From positions 1 to 5,116 of the forward strand of contig CAMKAE010000164.1 of NCBI GenBank assembly GCA_946410395.1: a stretch of 5,116 nucleotides of DNA. The letters run 5' to 3'. The notes beneath the pieces are model-generated. The model made no database searches and was not told where the DNA came from. It saw nothing but the letters and a program-made list of their open reading frames with translations. Source of the DNA: an uncultured Clostridia bacterium (GTDB lineage Bacteria; Bacillota; Clostridia; Christensenellales; Aristaeellaceae). Positions 1 through 5,116 of this stretch are shown piece after piece. Each line of letters begins with the position of its first letter. Position 1 is the first letter of the stretch. The position numbers were made by a program, and so were the translations under genes.

Positions 1-1398
1 GGCAACACCCGGTCCTTCTGCCCGGAGTGCGGCGCGCCGCGGCCCGGCACAGAGGCGGCGGACCCGGACGCCATCACCGTGCGCGCGGGGGACCTGATCA
101 CCTTCGGCACCTGGGAGCAGGACAACAACAAGGGCAACGGCGCGGAGCCCATCGAATGGCTCGTGCTGGAGATCCGCGGCGGCAGGGCCCTGGCGCTGTC
201 CCGCTACGGCCTAGTTCACACCAGCTATGCGGCCAACAACCACAAGCAGACCTGGGCCAACAGCGCCCTGCGGACCGCGCTGAACGGCGACTTTTTCGGT
301 ACCGCCTTCACCGACGCGGAGAAGGCCGCCATCTTCGTCACCGAGGTGGACGAGAGCGCCGAGCAGCAGGACCCGGACCACCCCTCCGTCCGCACCGGCG
401 ACAACACCCGTGACCGGATCTTTACGCTCAGCTACGCGGAGATCGTGAAATACCTCCCTACGGCGGAGGAGCGCAAGTGCTACTGCACGGAGTATATCCG
501 CCGCCACGCCAACTTCAGCGAAACGCTGTACAGCGAAGGCCGCACCTGCTGGTACTGGCTGCGGAGCCCAGCCTTCACCAACAACGCCGGCGCGGTGGAC
601 TGGGACGGCACCATTGACACCTGCTACATCTCGCATCCCTACGGCGTAGGCCGGCCCTGCTGCTGGGTCGATCTGGCCGCCCTGGGATACGCCGCCGCGG
701 AGGACACCGTCGCGGAGGACGCTTCAGCGGAGGCCGCGCCGGAGCCCGACGCCGCGGCTGTTTACGCCGGCGACCGCGTCACCTTCGGCCGCTATGAGCA
801 GGACAACGACGCCGCCAATGGCCCCGAGCCGATCGACTGGCTGGTCCTGCGCGTGGACGAGGAGGCCGGCAGGGCCCTCCTGCTGTCCCGCTACGGTCTG
901 GACACCCGGCGCTTCCACGACAAGGGCGGCCGGGTCAACTGGGTCGACTGCTCCCTGCGGGCCTGGCTCAACGCCGACTTCCTCGAGGCGGCCTTCAGCC
1001 CCGAGGAGCAGGCCGCGATCCCGCTGACCCATGTGGACAACAGCGGCGCCCAGGCCCGTCCGGAGCGCCCCCTGGCCAGCGACGACACCGAAGACCGGCT
1101 GTTCCTCCTCAGCTACGCCGAGTACATGGCCGATGTGGGCACCCGGGACATCCGCGTGTGCGCGCCGACGGATTACGCCCTCGCGCAGGGCGCCTTCTAC
1201 AGCCGCGACGGCGACGAGACCGACGGCCGCGCCGCCGGGCGGTGGTGGCTCCGCAGCAGCGGCGAGGAGCGCTATTACACCATGATGATCAGCCCCGCCG
1301 GGGTTCTCAACACCTATATGTATGCCAACGAGACCGGCATCTGCGTGCGGCCGGCGCTGTGGGTGGAGCTCTCCGCCCTGCGCCCGGCCGGGGAGTAA
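1..1398 (+). CDS. Zinc-ribbon protein with two tandem DUF6273-like domains (5' end missing)
   Basis: The reading frame is open from the first base of the window to TAA at 1396-1398, giving 465 visible residues; the start codon lies upstream. Residues 6-11 read FCPECG, the second half of a zinc ribbon whose first CxxC pair should be just outside the window. The rest is two copies of a DUF6273-like domain, about residues 30-228 and 257-460, joined by an Ala/Glu/Asp-rich linker (231-255). Both copies show the family pattern: G-D-x-x-T-F-G at the start, PI(E/D)WLVL, LSRYGL, a Leu-Arg-x-x-Leu-Asn motif, LSYAE and WLRS. Copy 2 ends with the usual VRPALWVEL; copy 1 has a divergent VGRPCCWVDL. A GTG at 79 could be read as a start, but it would cut off the zinc ribbon and has no convincing ribosome site, so a longer gene is preferred. 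No membrane segment is visible. The biochemical role of DUF6273 is not known to me; a structural or binding role is a guess. Confidence 0.85.
   Translation, partial: GNTRSFCPECGAPRPGTEAADPDAITVRAGDLITFGTWEQDNNKGNGAEPIEWLVLEIRGGRALALSRYGLVHTSYAANNHKQTWANSALRTALNGDFFGTAFTDAEKAAIFVTEVDESAEQQDPDHPSVRTGDNTRDRIFTLSYAEIVKYLPTAEERKCYCTEYIRRHANFSETLYSEGRTCWYWLRSPAFTNNAGAVDWDGTIDTCYISHPYGVGRPCCWVDLAALGYAAAEDTVAEDASAEAAPEPDAAAVYAGDRVTFGRYEQDNDAANGPEPIDWLVLRVDEEAGRALLLSRYGLDTRRFHDKGGRVNWVDCSLRAWLNADFLEAAFSPEEQAAIPLTHVDNSGAQARPERPLASDDTEDRLFLLSYAEYMADVGTRDIRVCAPTDYALAQGAFYSRDGDETDGRAAGRWWLRSSGEERYYTMMISPAGVLNTYMYANETGICVRPALWVELSALRPAGE
88..684 (+). repeat. DUF6273-like domain, copy 1 (divergent, cysteine-rich)
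   Basis: This is the first unit of an intragenic duplication, residues 30-228 of the visible protein. It starts GDLITFGTWEQDNN and matches copy 2 in order and spacing of motifs. Similarity remains at the DNA level: 181-210 and 868-897 agree at 26 of 30 bases by eye. Unlike copy 2 it carries six cysteines in its last third (residues 160, 162, 183, 208, 220, 221), and the end motif RPALW is replaced by RPCCW. Confidence 0.75.
769..1380 (+). repeat. DUF6273-like domain, copy 2 (canonical)
   Basis: This is the second unit of the intragenic duplication, residues 257-460. It begins GDRVTFGRYEQDND and ends in GICVRPALWVELSAL, the form I expect for the family. The motifs PIDWLVL, LLLSRYGLD, LRAWLNADF, LFLLSYAEY, PTDYA and WWLRSS appear in the usual order. 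It is the better of the two copies for a family assignment. Confidence 0.8.
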
Positions 1399-1440
1399 TA
1401 CGCGTCTCGGTTATGCTTGCTAAATGGAAGAAAAGGGGTT

Positions 1441-1460
1441 TCGCGGTCTGCGGACCGCGA
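1441..1460 (+). other. Perfect 8-bp hairpin with a TGCG loop (first of a tandem pair)
   Basis: Bases 1441-1448 (TCGCGGTC) are the exact reverse complement of 1453-1460 (GACCGCGA), with loop TGCG. In RNA the loop closed by C-G is C(UGCG)G, a member of the very stable UNCG tetraloop class. It lies 42 bases after the gene 1 stop. No U-run follows on the + strand, so it is not a standard Rho-independent terminator. It could protect the 3' end of the gene 1 message or be part of a dispersed palindromic repeat. Confidence 0.7.
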
Positions 1461-1483
1461 CCAGGGCTTTCCGATCGCCCTGG
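1461..1483 (+). other. Perfect 7-bp hairpin (second of a tandem pair)
   Basis: Bases 1461-1467 (CCAGGGC) pair exactly with 1477-1483 (GCCCTGG) across a 9-base loop. It follows the first hairpin with no spacer. No T-tract follows, so a simple terminator is unlikely. The back-to-back arrangement is the main reason to treat the two as one element. Confidence 0.65.
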
Positions 1484-1501
1484 ACCTTCGGACGCATACC
1501 G

Positions 1502-1523
1502 TTACTTGATTTATATTATTTAA
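1502..1523 (+). promoter_or_regulatory. AT-rich stretch, possible promoter for gene 2
   Basis: This 22-base run is almost all A/T in an otherwise GC-rich window, and it sits 37 bases before the gene 2 start. TATATT at 1512-1517 or TATTAT at 1514-1519 could act as a -10 box. No good TTGACA-like -35 box is found at 16-18 bases upstream, so the assignment rests on composition and position only. Confidence 0.3.
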
Positions 1524-1545
1524 CTGAGAATCGTATCAAACCCGC

Positions 1546-1554
1546 AAGGAGGTG
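1546..1554 (+). promoter_or_regulatory. Strong ribosome binding site of gene 2
   Basis: AAGGAGGTG is a near-perfect complement to the 3' end of 16S rRNA. It ends five bases before GTG at 1560-1562 and fixes that GTG as the start codon. Confidence 0.9.
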
Positions 1555-1559
1555 TCTTC

Positions 1560-3245
1560 GTGAAACGGCTGTTGACTGTGCTCCTTGCCCTGCTGCTGCT
1601 CCCGGTTGTTTCCCTGGGCGAAGAGTCGGAAGAAGCGGAAGGATACAACGACCTCTACTGGTGGGAAGATCCCGACGCGACCTGGGCCGAGCTGGCACAG
1701 AGCGGCGTCGCCGGGGTGGACGGGGACACGCTGGTGATCTCCGAGGGCGTGACCGTCCTGGGCTGGGTCGAGGAATCCGACTTCCTGTTCGAGGGCCAGC
1801 CCTACGAGGAGAGCAAATGGCGGGACGGGCCGCAGTTTGACCGTTCTTATGATGAAACGAATTTCAGCAAAGCATCCCTGCCCTCCACGCTCCGCTGCAT
1901 CGGCGGAGAGGCCTTCATCGGCCACGATTTTGAGACATTCACCATACCGGACGGGCTGGAGCTGCTCGCGGACGGCGCGTTTGTGTACTGTGACTTCGAC
2001 GTGCTGCGCATCGAATCCACCCTGCCCGTTGAGGTGATCCTGGGCAGCCTGTACGACTGCACGGTGATGGCCTACGAGGTGCCGGCGGACCACCCCACTC
2101 TGCGGAGCGTGGACGGCGTGCTGTTCAGCAAGGACGGAAAGACGCTGATCGACTACCCCAACGGCCGGCAGGACACGCACTACGACGTGCCGGCCGGGGT
2201 GGAGCGCATCCGGTCCATCGGGAACGAAGCCCTGCAGACCGTCTCCCTGCCCATCGGGCTGCAGACCCTCGAAGACTTCTGCTTTGCCGGCTGCACCCAT
2301 CTGCAGGCCATCGCCCTGCCGCTGACCGTGCAGGAGATCGGCCACTACGTCTTTTACGACTGCGTTTCCCTGGAGCTGGTCTCCCTGCCGGAAGGTCTGG
2401 AAGCCGACAGGGACGAGAACGGCAGATGGACGCAATACTATGCGGACGACGCTCTCTTCCGGGGCGACAACGGCGACACCATCGCCGGGGCCGGCAGCGT
2501 GGGCCGGGTCAATGCGCCGGGCAGGCTGTTCACCGCGGACGGGGAAGAGACCTATGTGTTCACCTCGGACGGCGCGAAGAAGCAGACCCTGGTCAACATC
2601 TACGAAACGGCGGATGCCGCAAGCGCCCGCCGCTGGTATCGCCAGGGAAAAACCGTGTACATGGGCCTGTATGAAAACGGGCGCGTGGCGCTCTATGAGC
2701 CGCTCGGCGGCATCTACAGCGGCACGAGCGGATACGGAAGCATCCTCGGCTGGGCGGACATCGCGGATGTGCGCTATCTGCGCCCGGAGGCCCTGTTCAC
2801 CTACGCCGCGGTCAGGCCCCGCAGTCCCATGCCGGTCTGGTGGAACCACCTGCCGGACTACGCTTCCTGGACGCCCTGGGAGACGGTCATCCCGCTGGAC
2901 GGCCGGACCTACAAGTCCACGCTGTTCGGCGCGTTTGTCCGCTTTGAGGACCCGAAATCCCACGCCATATTCTGCTGCGCCATCCAGGACGCGGACCTCA
3001 CGCGGGTCCCCGACGGCACGGACAACGTGTATGGCATCGTGTACAACGCCGATTTCATGGCGGACGTCCCGCTGCTGGAGGCACCGGACGCGGAGGTCCT
3101 GGCGGAGCTGACGGGCGGCACCCAGGTCAGGGTCCTCGACGAGGACGGCAGCTGGGTCCTGGTCACCGACGGCGAGGACACCGGCTGGGTGAGACAGGAC
3201 CAGGTGCGGATCGTGCCGGAAGAACAGGAGGAGACGAAAGAATGA
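1560..3245 (+). CDS. Exported BspA-type leucine-rich-repeat protein with C-terminal SH3-like domain
   Basis: The product has 561 residues, starting at GTG behind a strong ribosome site. Residues 1-20 form a Sec signal peptide (MKR, a Leu-rich core, then SLG), followed by an acidic mature N-terminus, EESEEAE. Residues about 107-280 carry BspA-type (LRR_5) repeats, seen as LPSTLRCIGGEAF, IPDGLELLADGAF, LRSVDGVLFSKDGKTLIDYP, LPIGLQTLEDFCFAGC and LPLTVQEIGHYVFYDC. Residues about 281-500 are not recognised; they are rich in Tyr, Trp and Gly. Residues about 503-552 resemble a bacterial SH3 domain (PLLEAPDAEVLAEL, then GTQVRVL, SWVLV and TGWV). No LPxTG or other anchor is seen. LRR_5 domains usually bind proteins or surfaces, and SH3 domains often bind cell-wall peptides, so an extracellular or wall-associated binding role is inferred. 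The gene overlaps the next by four bases, indicating coupled translation. Confidence 0.85.
   Translation: MKRLLTVLLALLLLPVVSLGEESEEAEGYNDLYWWEDPDATWAELAQSGVAGVDGDTLVISEGVTVLGWVEESDFLFEGQPYEESKWRDGPQFDRSYDETNFSKASLPSTLRCIGGEAFIGHDFETFTIPDGLELLADGAFVYCDFDVLRIESTLPVEVILGSLYDCTVMAYEVPADHPTLRSVDGVLFSKDGKTLIDYPNGRQDTHYDVPAGVERIRSIGNEALQTVSLPIGLQTLEDFCFAGCTHLQAIALPLTVQEIGHYVFYDCVSLELVSLPEGLEADRDENGRWTQYYADDALFRGDNGDTIAGAGSVGRVNAPGRLFTADGEETYVFTSDGAKKQTLVNIYETADAASARRWYRQGKTVYMGLYENGRVALYEPLGGIYSGTSGYGSILGWADIADVRYLRPEALFTYAAVRPRSPMPVWWNHLPDYASWTPWETVIPLDGRTYKSTLFGAFVRFEDPKSHAIFCCAIQDADLTRVPDGTDNVYGIVYNADFMADVPLLEAPDAEVLAELTGGTQVRVLDEDGSWVLVTDGEDTGWVRQDQVRIVPEEQEETKE
3226..3233 (+). promoter_or_regulatory. 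Ribosome binding site of gene 3, inside the end of gene 2
   Basis: AGGAGGAG lies within the last codons of gene 2 and ends eight bases before ATG at 3242-3244. It supports that start and the ATGA overlap. Confidence 0.85.
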
Positions 3246-4327
3246 AACGCTTTTGGAGTTTGCTGCTGGCCTGCCTGCTGCTGGCGCTGCCCGCGTGGGC
3301 GGAGGAGGATGCCTCAGAGGAGGATGACTGGGAGGAAGACGCCTGGGAGGAGGACGCCCCCACCGGCTCCTGGAGCCAGATCAACCAGGCGGTGAGCAAG
3401 GGCGAGGACTGGCAGAAGGTCGAAACGGACGACCGCTTCCGGCTCGGAGAGATCACCGCGCTGCCGGGCTATGACGGCCTGTACATCAGCGCCTGGGGCA
3501 CGTATCCCAGCATGGACGGCAGCACGGTCTGCGTGCCCATGGCCATGGAGCTGGCCCGGCAGTGGCTGGGGCTGGAGGAAGGCGACATGAACGGCTTCGT
3601 CACCTTCTCCACCACCCCCTACGCCTACGACCGGCTGACGCAGGGCAAGCCCAATCCGCTGGTGACCATCAAGAGCCGGGGCGTGATGATGGACGACACC
3701 CACCCCATCGACCTCGTGCTGGCCACCTATCCCAACGCCGACGAGCGGCAGGCCGCGGCCGATGCCGGGGTGGAGCTGGTGTACGTGCCCTTCTGCTGCG
3801 ACGCCTTTGTGTTCATGGTCAACGAGGCCAACCCGGTGGACAGCCTGACGGTCTCGCAGATTCAGGAGATCTACACCGGGCAGCACAAGACCTGGGCGGA
3901 TCTGGGCGGCCAGCCCCAGCAGCTCTACGCCTACCAGCGCCCCCACGGCAGCGGCAGCCAGACCGCCATGGAGGAGCTCGTCATGGCCGGCCTGGAGATC
4001 GCGAAGGCTCAGCCCAACTATGTCTCCGACGGCATGTCCGACGCGGTGCGGCAGATCGGCAATTATGACAACGGCCCCGGCGCCATCGGCTACAGCTATC
4101 TGTACTACGTCAACACCCTGGTGGAGAACAGCGGCATCAAGGTGCTGGCCATCGACGGCGTGGCGCCCACGGCGGAAAACCTCCAGTCCGGGGCCTATCC
4201 CTTCACCGTGAACTATTACGCCGTCTACCGCAAGGGCGACGCCAACACCGAGGCCTTTGTGGACTGGCTGGTGGGCGAGGAAGGCCAGAAGGCCGTGGCC
4301 CAGGCGGGCTATGTGCCGCTGCGGTGA
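3242..4327 (+). CDS. Exported PstS-like phosphate-type substrate-binding protein
   Basis: The product has 361 residues. Residues 1-20 are a signal peptide ending LPAWA before Glu21, a good signal-peptidase I site. A Cys11 preceded by Leu-Leu-Ala sits inside the hydrophobic core, so a lipoprotein is possible but less likely. Residues 21-38 are extremely acidic (13 of 18 Asp/Glu), with WEEDA repeated at 30-39. The rest matches the PstS/PBP-like family: YPSMDGST at 88-95 (first ligand loop, as in DGST of clostridial PstS), AYDRLTQGK, AFVFMVN at 188-194, VDSLTVSQIQEIYTG then TWADLGG at 199-223, RPHGSGSQTAMEEL at 233-246 (second ligand loop), GAIGYSYLYY at 280-289, and FVDWLVGEEGQKAVAQAGYVPL near the C-terminus in two pieces (339-350, 351-360). 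Length is normal for the family. Its usual role is to capture phosphate outside the membrane for PstCAB. No pstC, pstA or pstB is in the window, and the partner gene encodes an LRR protein, so the ligand and role are uncertain. Confidence 0.85.
   Translation: MKRFWSLLLACLLLALPAWAEEDASEEDDWEEDAWEEDAPTGSWSQINQAVSKGEDWQKVETDDRFRLGEITALPGYDGLYISAWGTYPSMDGSTVCVPMAMELARQWLGLEEGDMNGFVTFSTTPYAYDRLTQGKPNPLVTIKSRGVMMDDTHPIDLVLATYPNADERQAAADAGVELVYVPFCCDAFVFMVNEANPVDSLTVSQIQEIYTGQHKTWADLGGQPQQLYAYQRPHGSGSQTAMEELVMAGLEIAKAQPNYVSDGMSDAVRQIGNYDNGPGAIGYSYLYYVNTLVENSGIKVLAIDGVAPTAENLQSGAYPFTVNYYAVYRKGDANTEAFVDWLVGEEGQKAVAQAGYVPLR
3329..3358 (+). repeat. Tandem 15-base in-frame repeat (WEEDA x2)
   Basis: Bases 3329-3343 and 3344-3358 are the same 15-mer except for one base (GAA versus GAG). 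They encode WEEDA twice in the acidic N-terminal segment of the PstS-like protein. The segment may be a flexible spacer, and the repeat may vary in copy number by slippage. Confidence 0.75.
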
Positions 4328-4329
4328 AA

Positions 4330-4354
4330 GGTTTTCCGCTTCTGAAAGAAAACC
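4330..4354 (+). other. 7-bp hairpin directly after gene 3
   Basis: GGTTTTC at 4330-4336 pairs exactly with GAAAACC at 4348-4354 over an 11-base loop. The stem is weak (four A-T pairs in a row) and no U-run follows. Its right arm overlaps the left arm of the next pairing by three bases, so the two cannot both form in full. Confidence 0.45.
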
Positions 4355-4377
4355 CTCGTCTGTTTCGTCTTGAGGGT
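4352..4377 (+). promoter_or_regulatory. Possible leader structure before gene 4
   Basis: ACCCTC at 4352-4357 is the exact complement of GAGGGT at 4372-4377 (14-base loop). The same GAGGGT occurs again at 4403-4408, where it is the likely ribosome site of gene 4. The one ACCCTC could therefore pair with either copy. No U-run follows on the + strand, so this is not a clear terminator. On the minus strand the same hairpin is followed by a T-rich run, but no minus-strand gene is supported here. Confidence 0.35.
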
Positions 4378-4401
4378 GAAGGGCATCCGAAAACATCAGA
4401 A

Positions 4402-4408
4402 AGAGGGT
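4402..4408 (+). promoter_or_regulatory. Ribosome binding site of gene 4
   Basis: AGAGGGT is a partial match to the Shine-Dalgarno consensus, ending eight bases before GTG at 4417-4419. It is weaker than the sites of genes 2 and 3. There is no in-frame ATG nearby (the ATG at 4432 region is out of frame), so the GTG is the best start. Confidence 0.6.
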
Positions 4409-4416
4409 AAATTCCG

Positions 4417-5116
4417 GTGAAGAAAATCGCATGGTTCGCTCTGGTTCTCCTGCTGGCGCTGGTCTGTGCCGCTGCGCCGGCCGCGGCGGAGGCTGATACG
4501 GCTGTCGCGGAGGCGCTCCGGCAGGCGGGCATCGCGGAGCCCGTGCAGCTCTCGCAGTGGGGCGACACCGCCGCCTGCTTCGCGCAGACCGACGGCGTGA
4601 AGCGCCTGATCGTGCTGGAAAAGCAAAACGGCGCGTGGCAGCTCGTGATCGACAATCCCACCGCGCTGATCCAGGACAGGGATTGGCCGCAGCTCCTCCT
4701 GGACAGCGACAACGCCGTCTTCTGGACCTACATCCTTTCGGATGCTGCGATCGTGCGCTATCACAGCAGCCGAAACGCCGACGGCAGCTGGAACCCGGTG
4801 GATCAGTATTTCTCCGACAGCGGCTATGGCGCATACACCCACATCTGGAGCACCCTCTGGGACGACGCACATGGCGGGGAGATCGTCCGCACCTTTGGCA
4901 TGATCGATGAAAACGACAACGACCACGGCATTCAGCTCATGGAGGTGCTTCCCGCCACGTGGATGGCGGACTGCGTGCGGCTGGATGTGTTCGACGTCTC
5001 CCGCTTCCCGACCATGTTCATCGCGTCAAACGACTATTACTCCTTCGAGAACGAGCGCTTTTTCCGGGAAGCCGCAGCGGCCCTCATGCCGGAATACACC
5101 TTCGTCAAGGGCATGC
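4417..5116 (+). CDS. Exported protein of unrecognised family (3' end missing)
   Basis: The frame starting at GTG 4417 stays open to the window edge, giving 233 complete codons with no stop. Residues 1-24 form a clear signal peptide: MKKIAW, a Leu/Val/Ala core, then APAAA before Glu25. Cys17 follows Leu-Val, which does not fit a lipobox, so signal-peptidase I cleavage is expected. The mature part is rich in Trp, Tyr and Asp. It has two Gly-x-Trp turns between likely beta strands (around residues 65-79 and 113-129) and the stretches IWSTLWDDAHGGEIVRTF and LMEVLPATWMADCVRL. I do not recognise a domain; a beta-rich fold is a guess. Third-position G/C use and the signal peptide agree with a real gene. 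It follows gene 3 by 89 bases on the same strand and probably shares its transcript. The C-terminus, which might hold an SH3 or anchor domain, is not visible. Confidence 0.8.
   Translation, partial: MKKIAWFALVLLLALVCAAAPAAAEADTAVAEALRQAGIAEPVQLSQWGDTAACFAQTDGVKRLIVLEKQNGAWQLVIDNPTALIQDRDWPQLLLDSDNAVFWTYILSDAAIVRYHSSRNADGSWNPVDQYFSDSGYGAYTHIWSTLWDDAHGGEIVRTFGMIDENDNDHGIQLMEVLPATWMADCVRLDVFDVSRFPTMFIASNDYYSFENERFFREAAAALMPEYTFVKGM

Noticed and set aside
79..81. GTG as the true start of gene 1
   Set aside because: The frame is open upstream to the window edge and encodes FCPECG, a zinc ribbon half, so the gene starts earlier.
27..413. Alternative + frame over the start of gene 1
   Set aside because: It is Arg/His-rich and lacks motifs, whereas the overlapping frame carries the zinc ribbon half and a clear DUF6273-like domain.
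541..684. Variable region of a diversity-generating retroelement in the DUF6273 copy 1 end
   Set aside because: The divergent end motif made me consider this. There is no template repeat or reverse transcriptase in the window, and the changes are not limited to adenine positions.
1441..1483. Rho-independent terminator for gene 1
   Set aside because: The stems are good, but no T-run follows on the + strand. They are therefore recorded as hairpins and not as a terminator.
1424..1840. Plus-strand frame starting in the gap before gene 2
   Set aside because: It reads through both hairpins and then into gene 2 in the wrong frame, is rich in Arg and Gly, and has no ribosome site. Gene 2 has a strong site and a signal peptide in its own frame.
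1536..2963. Long open frame on the minus strand opposite the LRR gene
   Set aside because: Antisense frames are often open in DNA with G/C-rich third positions. This one shows no domain, has a His/Gln/Arg/Val-rich composition typical of shadows, and lies fully over a well-supported gene.
3314..4870. Long open frame on the minus strand opposite genes 3 and 4
   Set aside because: It begins with an Arg/Cys-rich segment of no known type, spans two well-supported + strand genes and their gap, and matches no family. It is a composition artefact.

Overview
The window looks like a piece of a GC-rich genome from the Firmicutes, most likely an uncultured gut or rumen Clostridia (Oscillospiraceae or Christensenellales type). 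This is inferred from AGGAGG-type ribosome sites, GTG starts, strong G/C preference at third codon positions, and protein families typical of that group: DUF6273-like domains, BspA-type leucine-rich repeats, bacterial SH3 and a PstS-like binding protein. No rRNA, tRNA, mobile element, CRISPR array or phage gene is visible. All four supported genes are on the + strand.

Layout: (1) 1-1398 is the 3' part of a gene whose start lies upstream. It has the end of a zinc ribbon followed by two tandem DUF6273-like domains. (2) 1399-1559 is a 161-base gap with two adjacent perfect GC hairpins, then an AT-rich stretch and a near-perfect ribosome site. (3) 1560-3245 encodes an exported BspA-type leucine-rich-repeat protein with a C-terminal SH3-like domain. 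(4) 3242-4327 overlaps it by four bases (ATGA) and encodes an exported PstS-like binding protein with a very acidic mature N-terminus. (5) 4328-4416 is an 89-base gap with several competing short pairings, one of which could cover the next ribosome site. (6) 4417-5116 is the start of a further exported protein of unrecognised family, which begins at GTG and runs off the right edge.

Working picture (inference): genes 2 and 3 form a translationally coupled pair. Gene 4 is probably in the same transcript, because no terminator with a U-run is visible between 3 and 4. All three products carry Sec-type signal peptides and should act outside the membrane. Gene 1 has a zinc ribbon and no export signal in the visible part; it is separated by a gap with structure and a possible promoter, so it may be a separate unit. 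No transporter permease or ATPase gene accompanies the PstS-like protein here, so a role other than classical phosphate import is possible. Nothing in the window proves a new system. The best leads are the orphan PstS-like/LRR pair, the unrecognised exported gene 4, and the structured intergenic regions.
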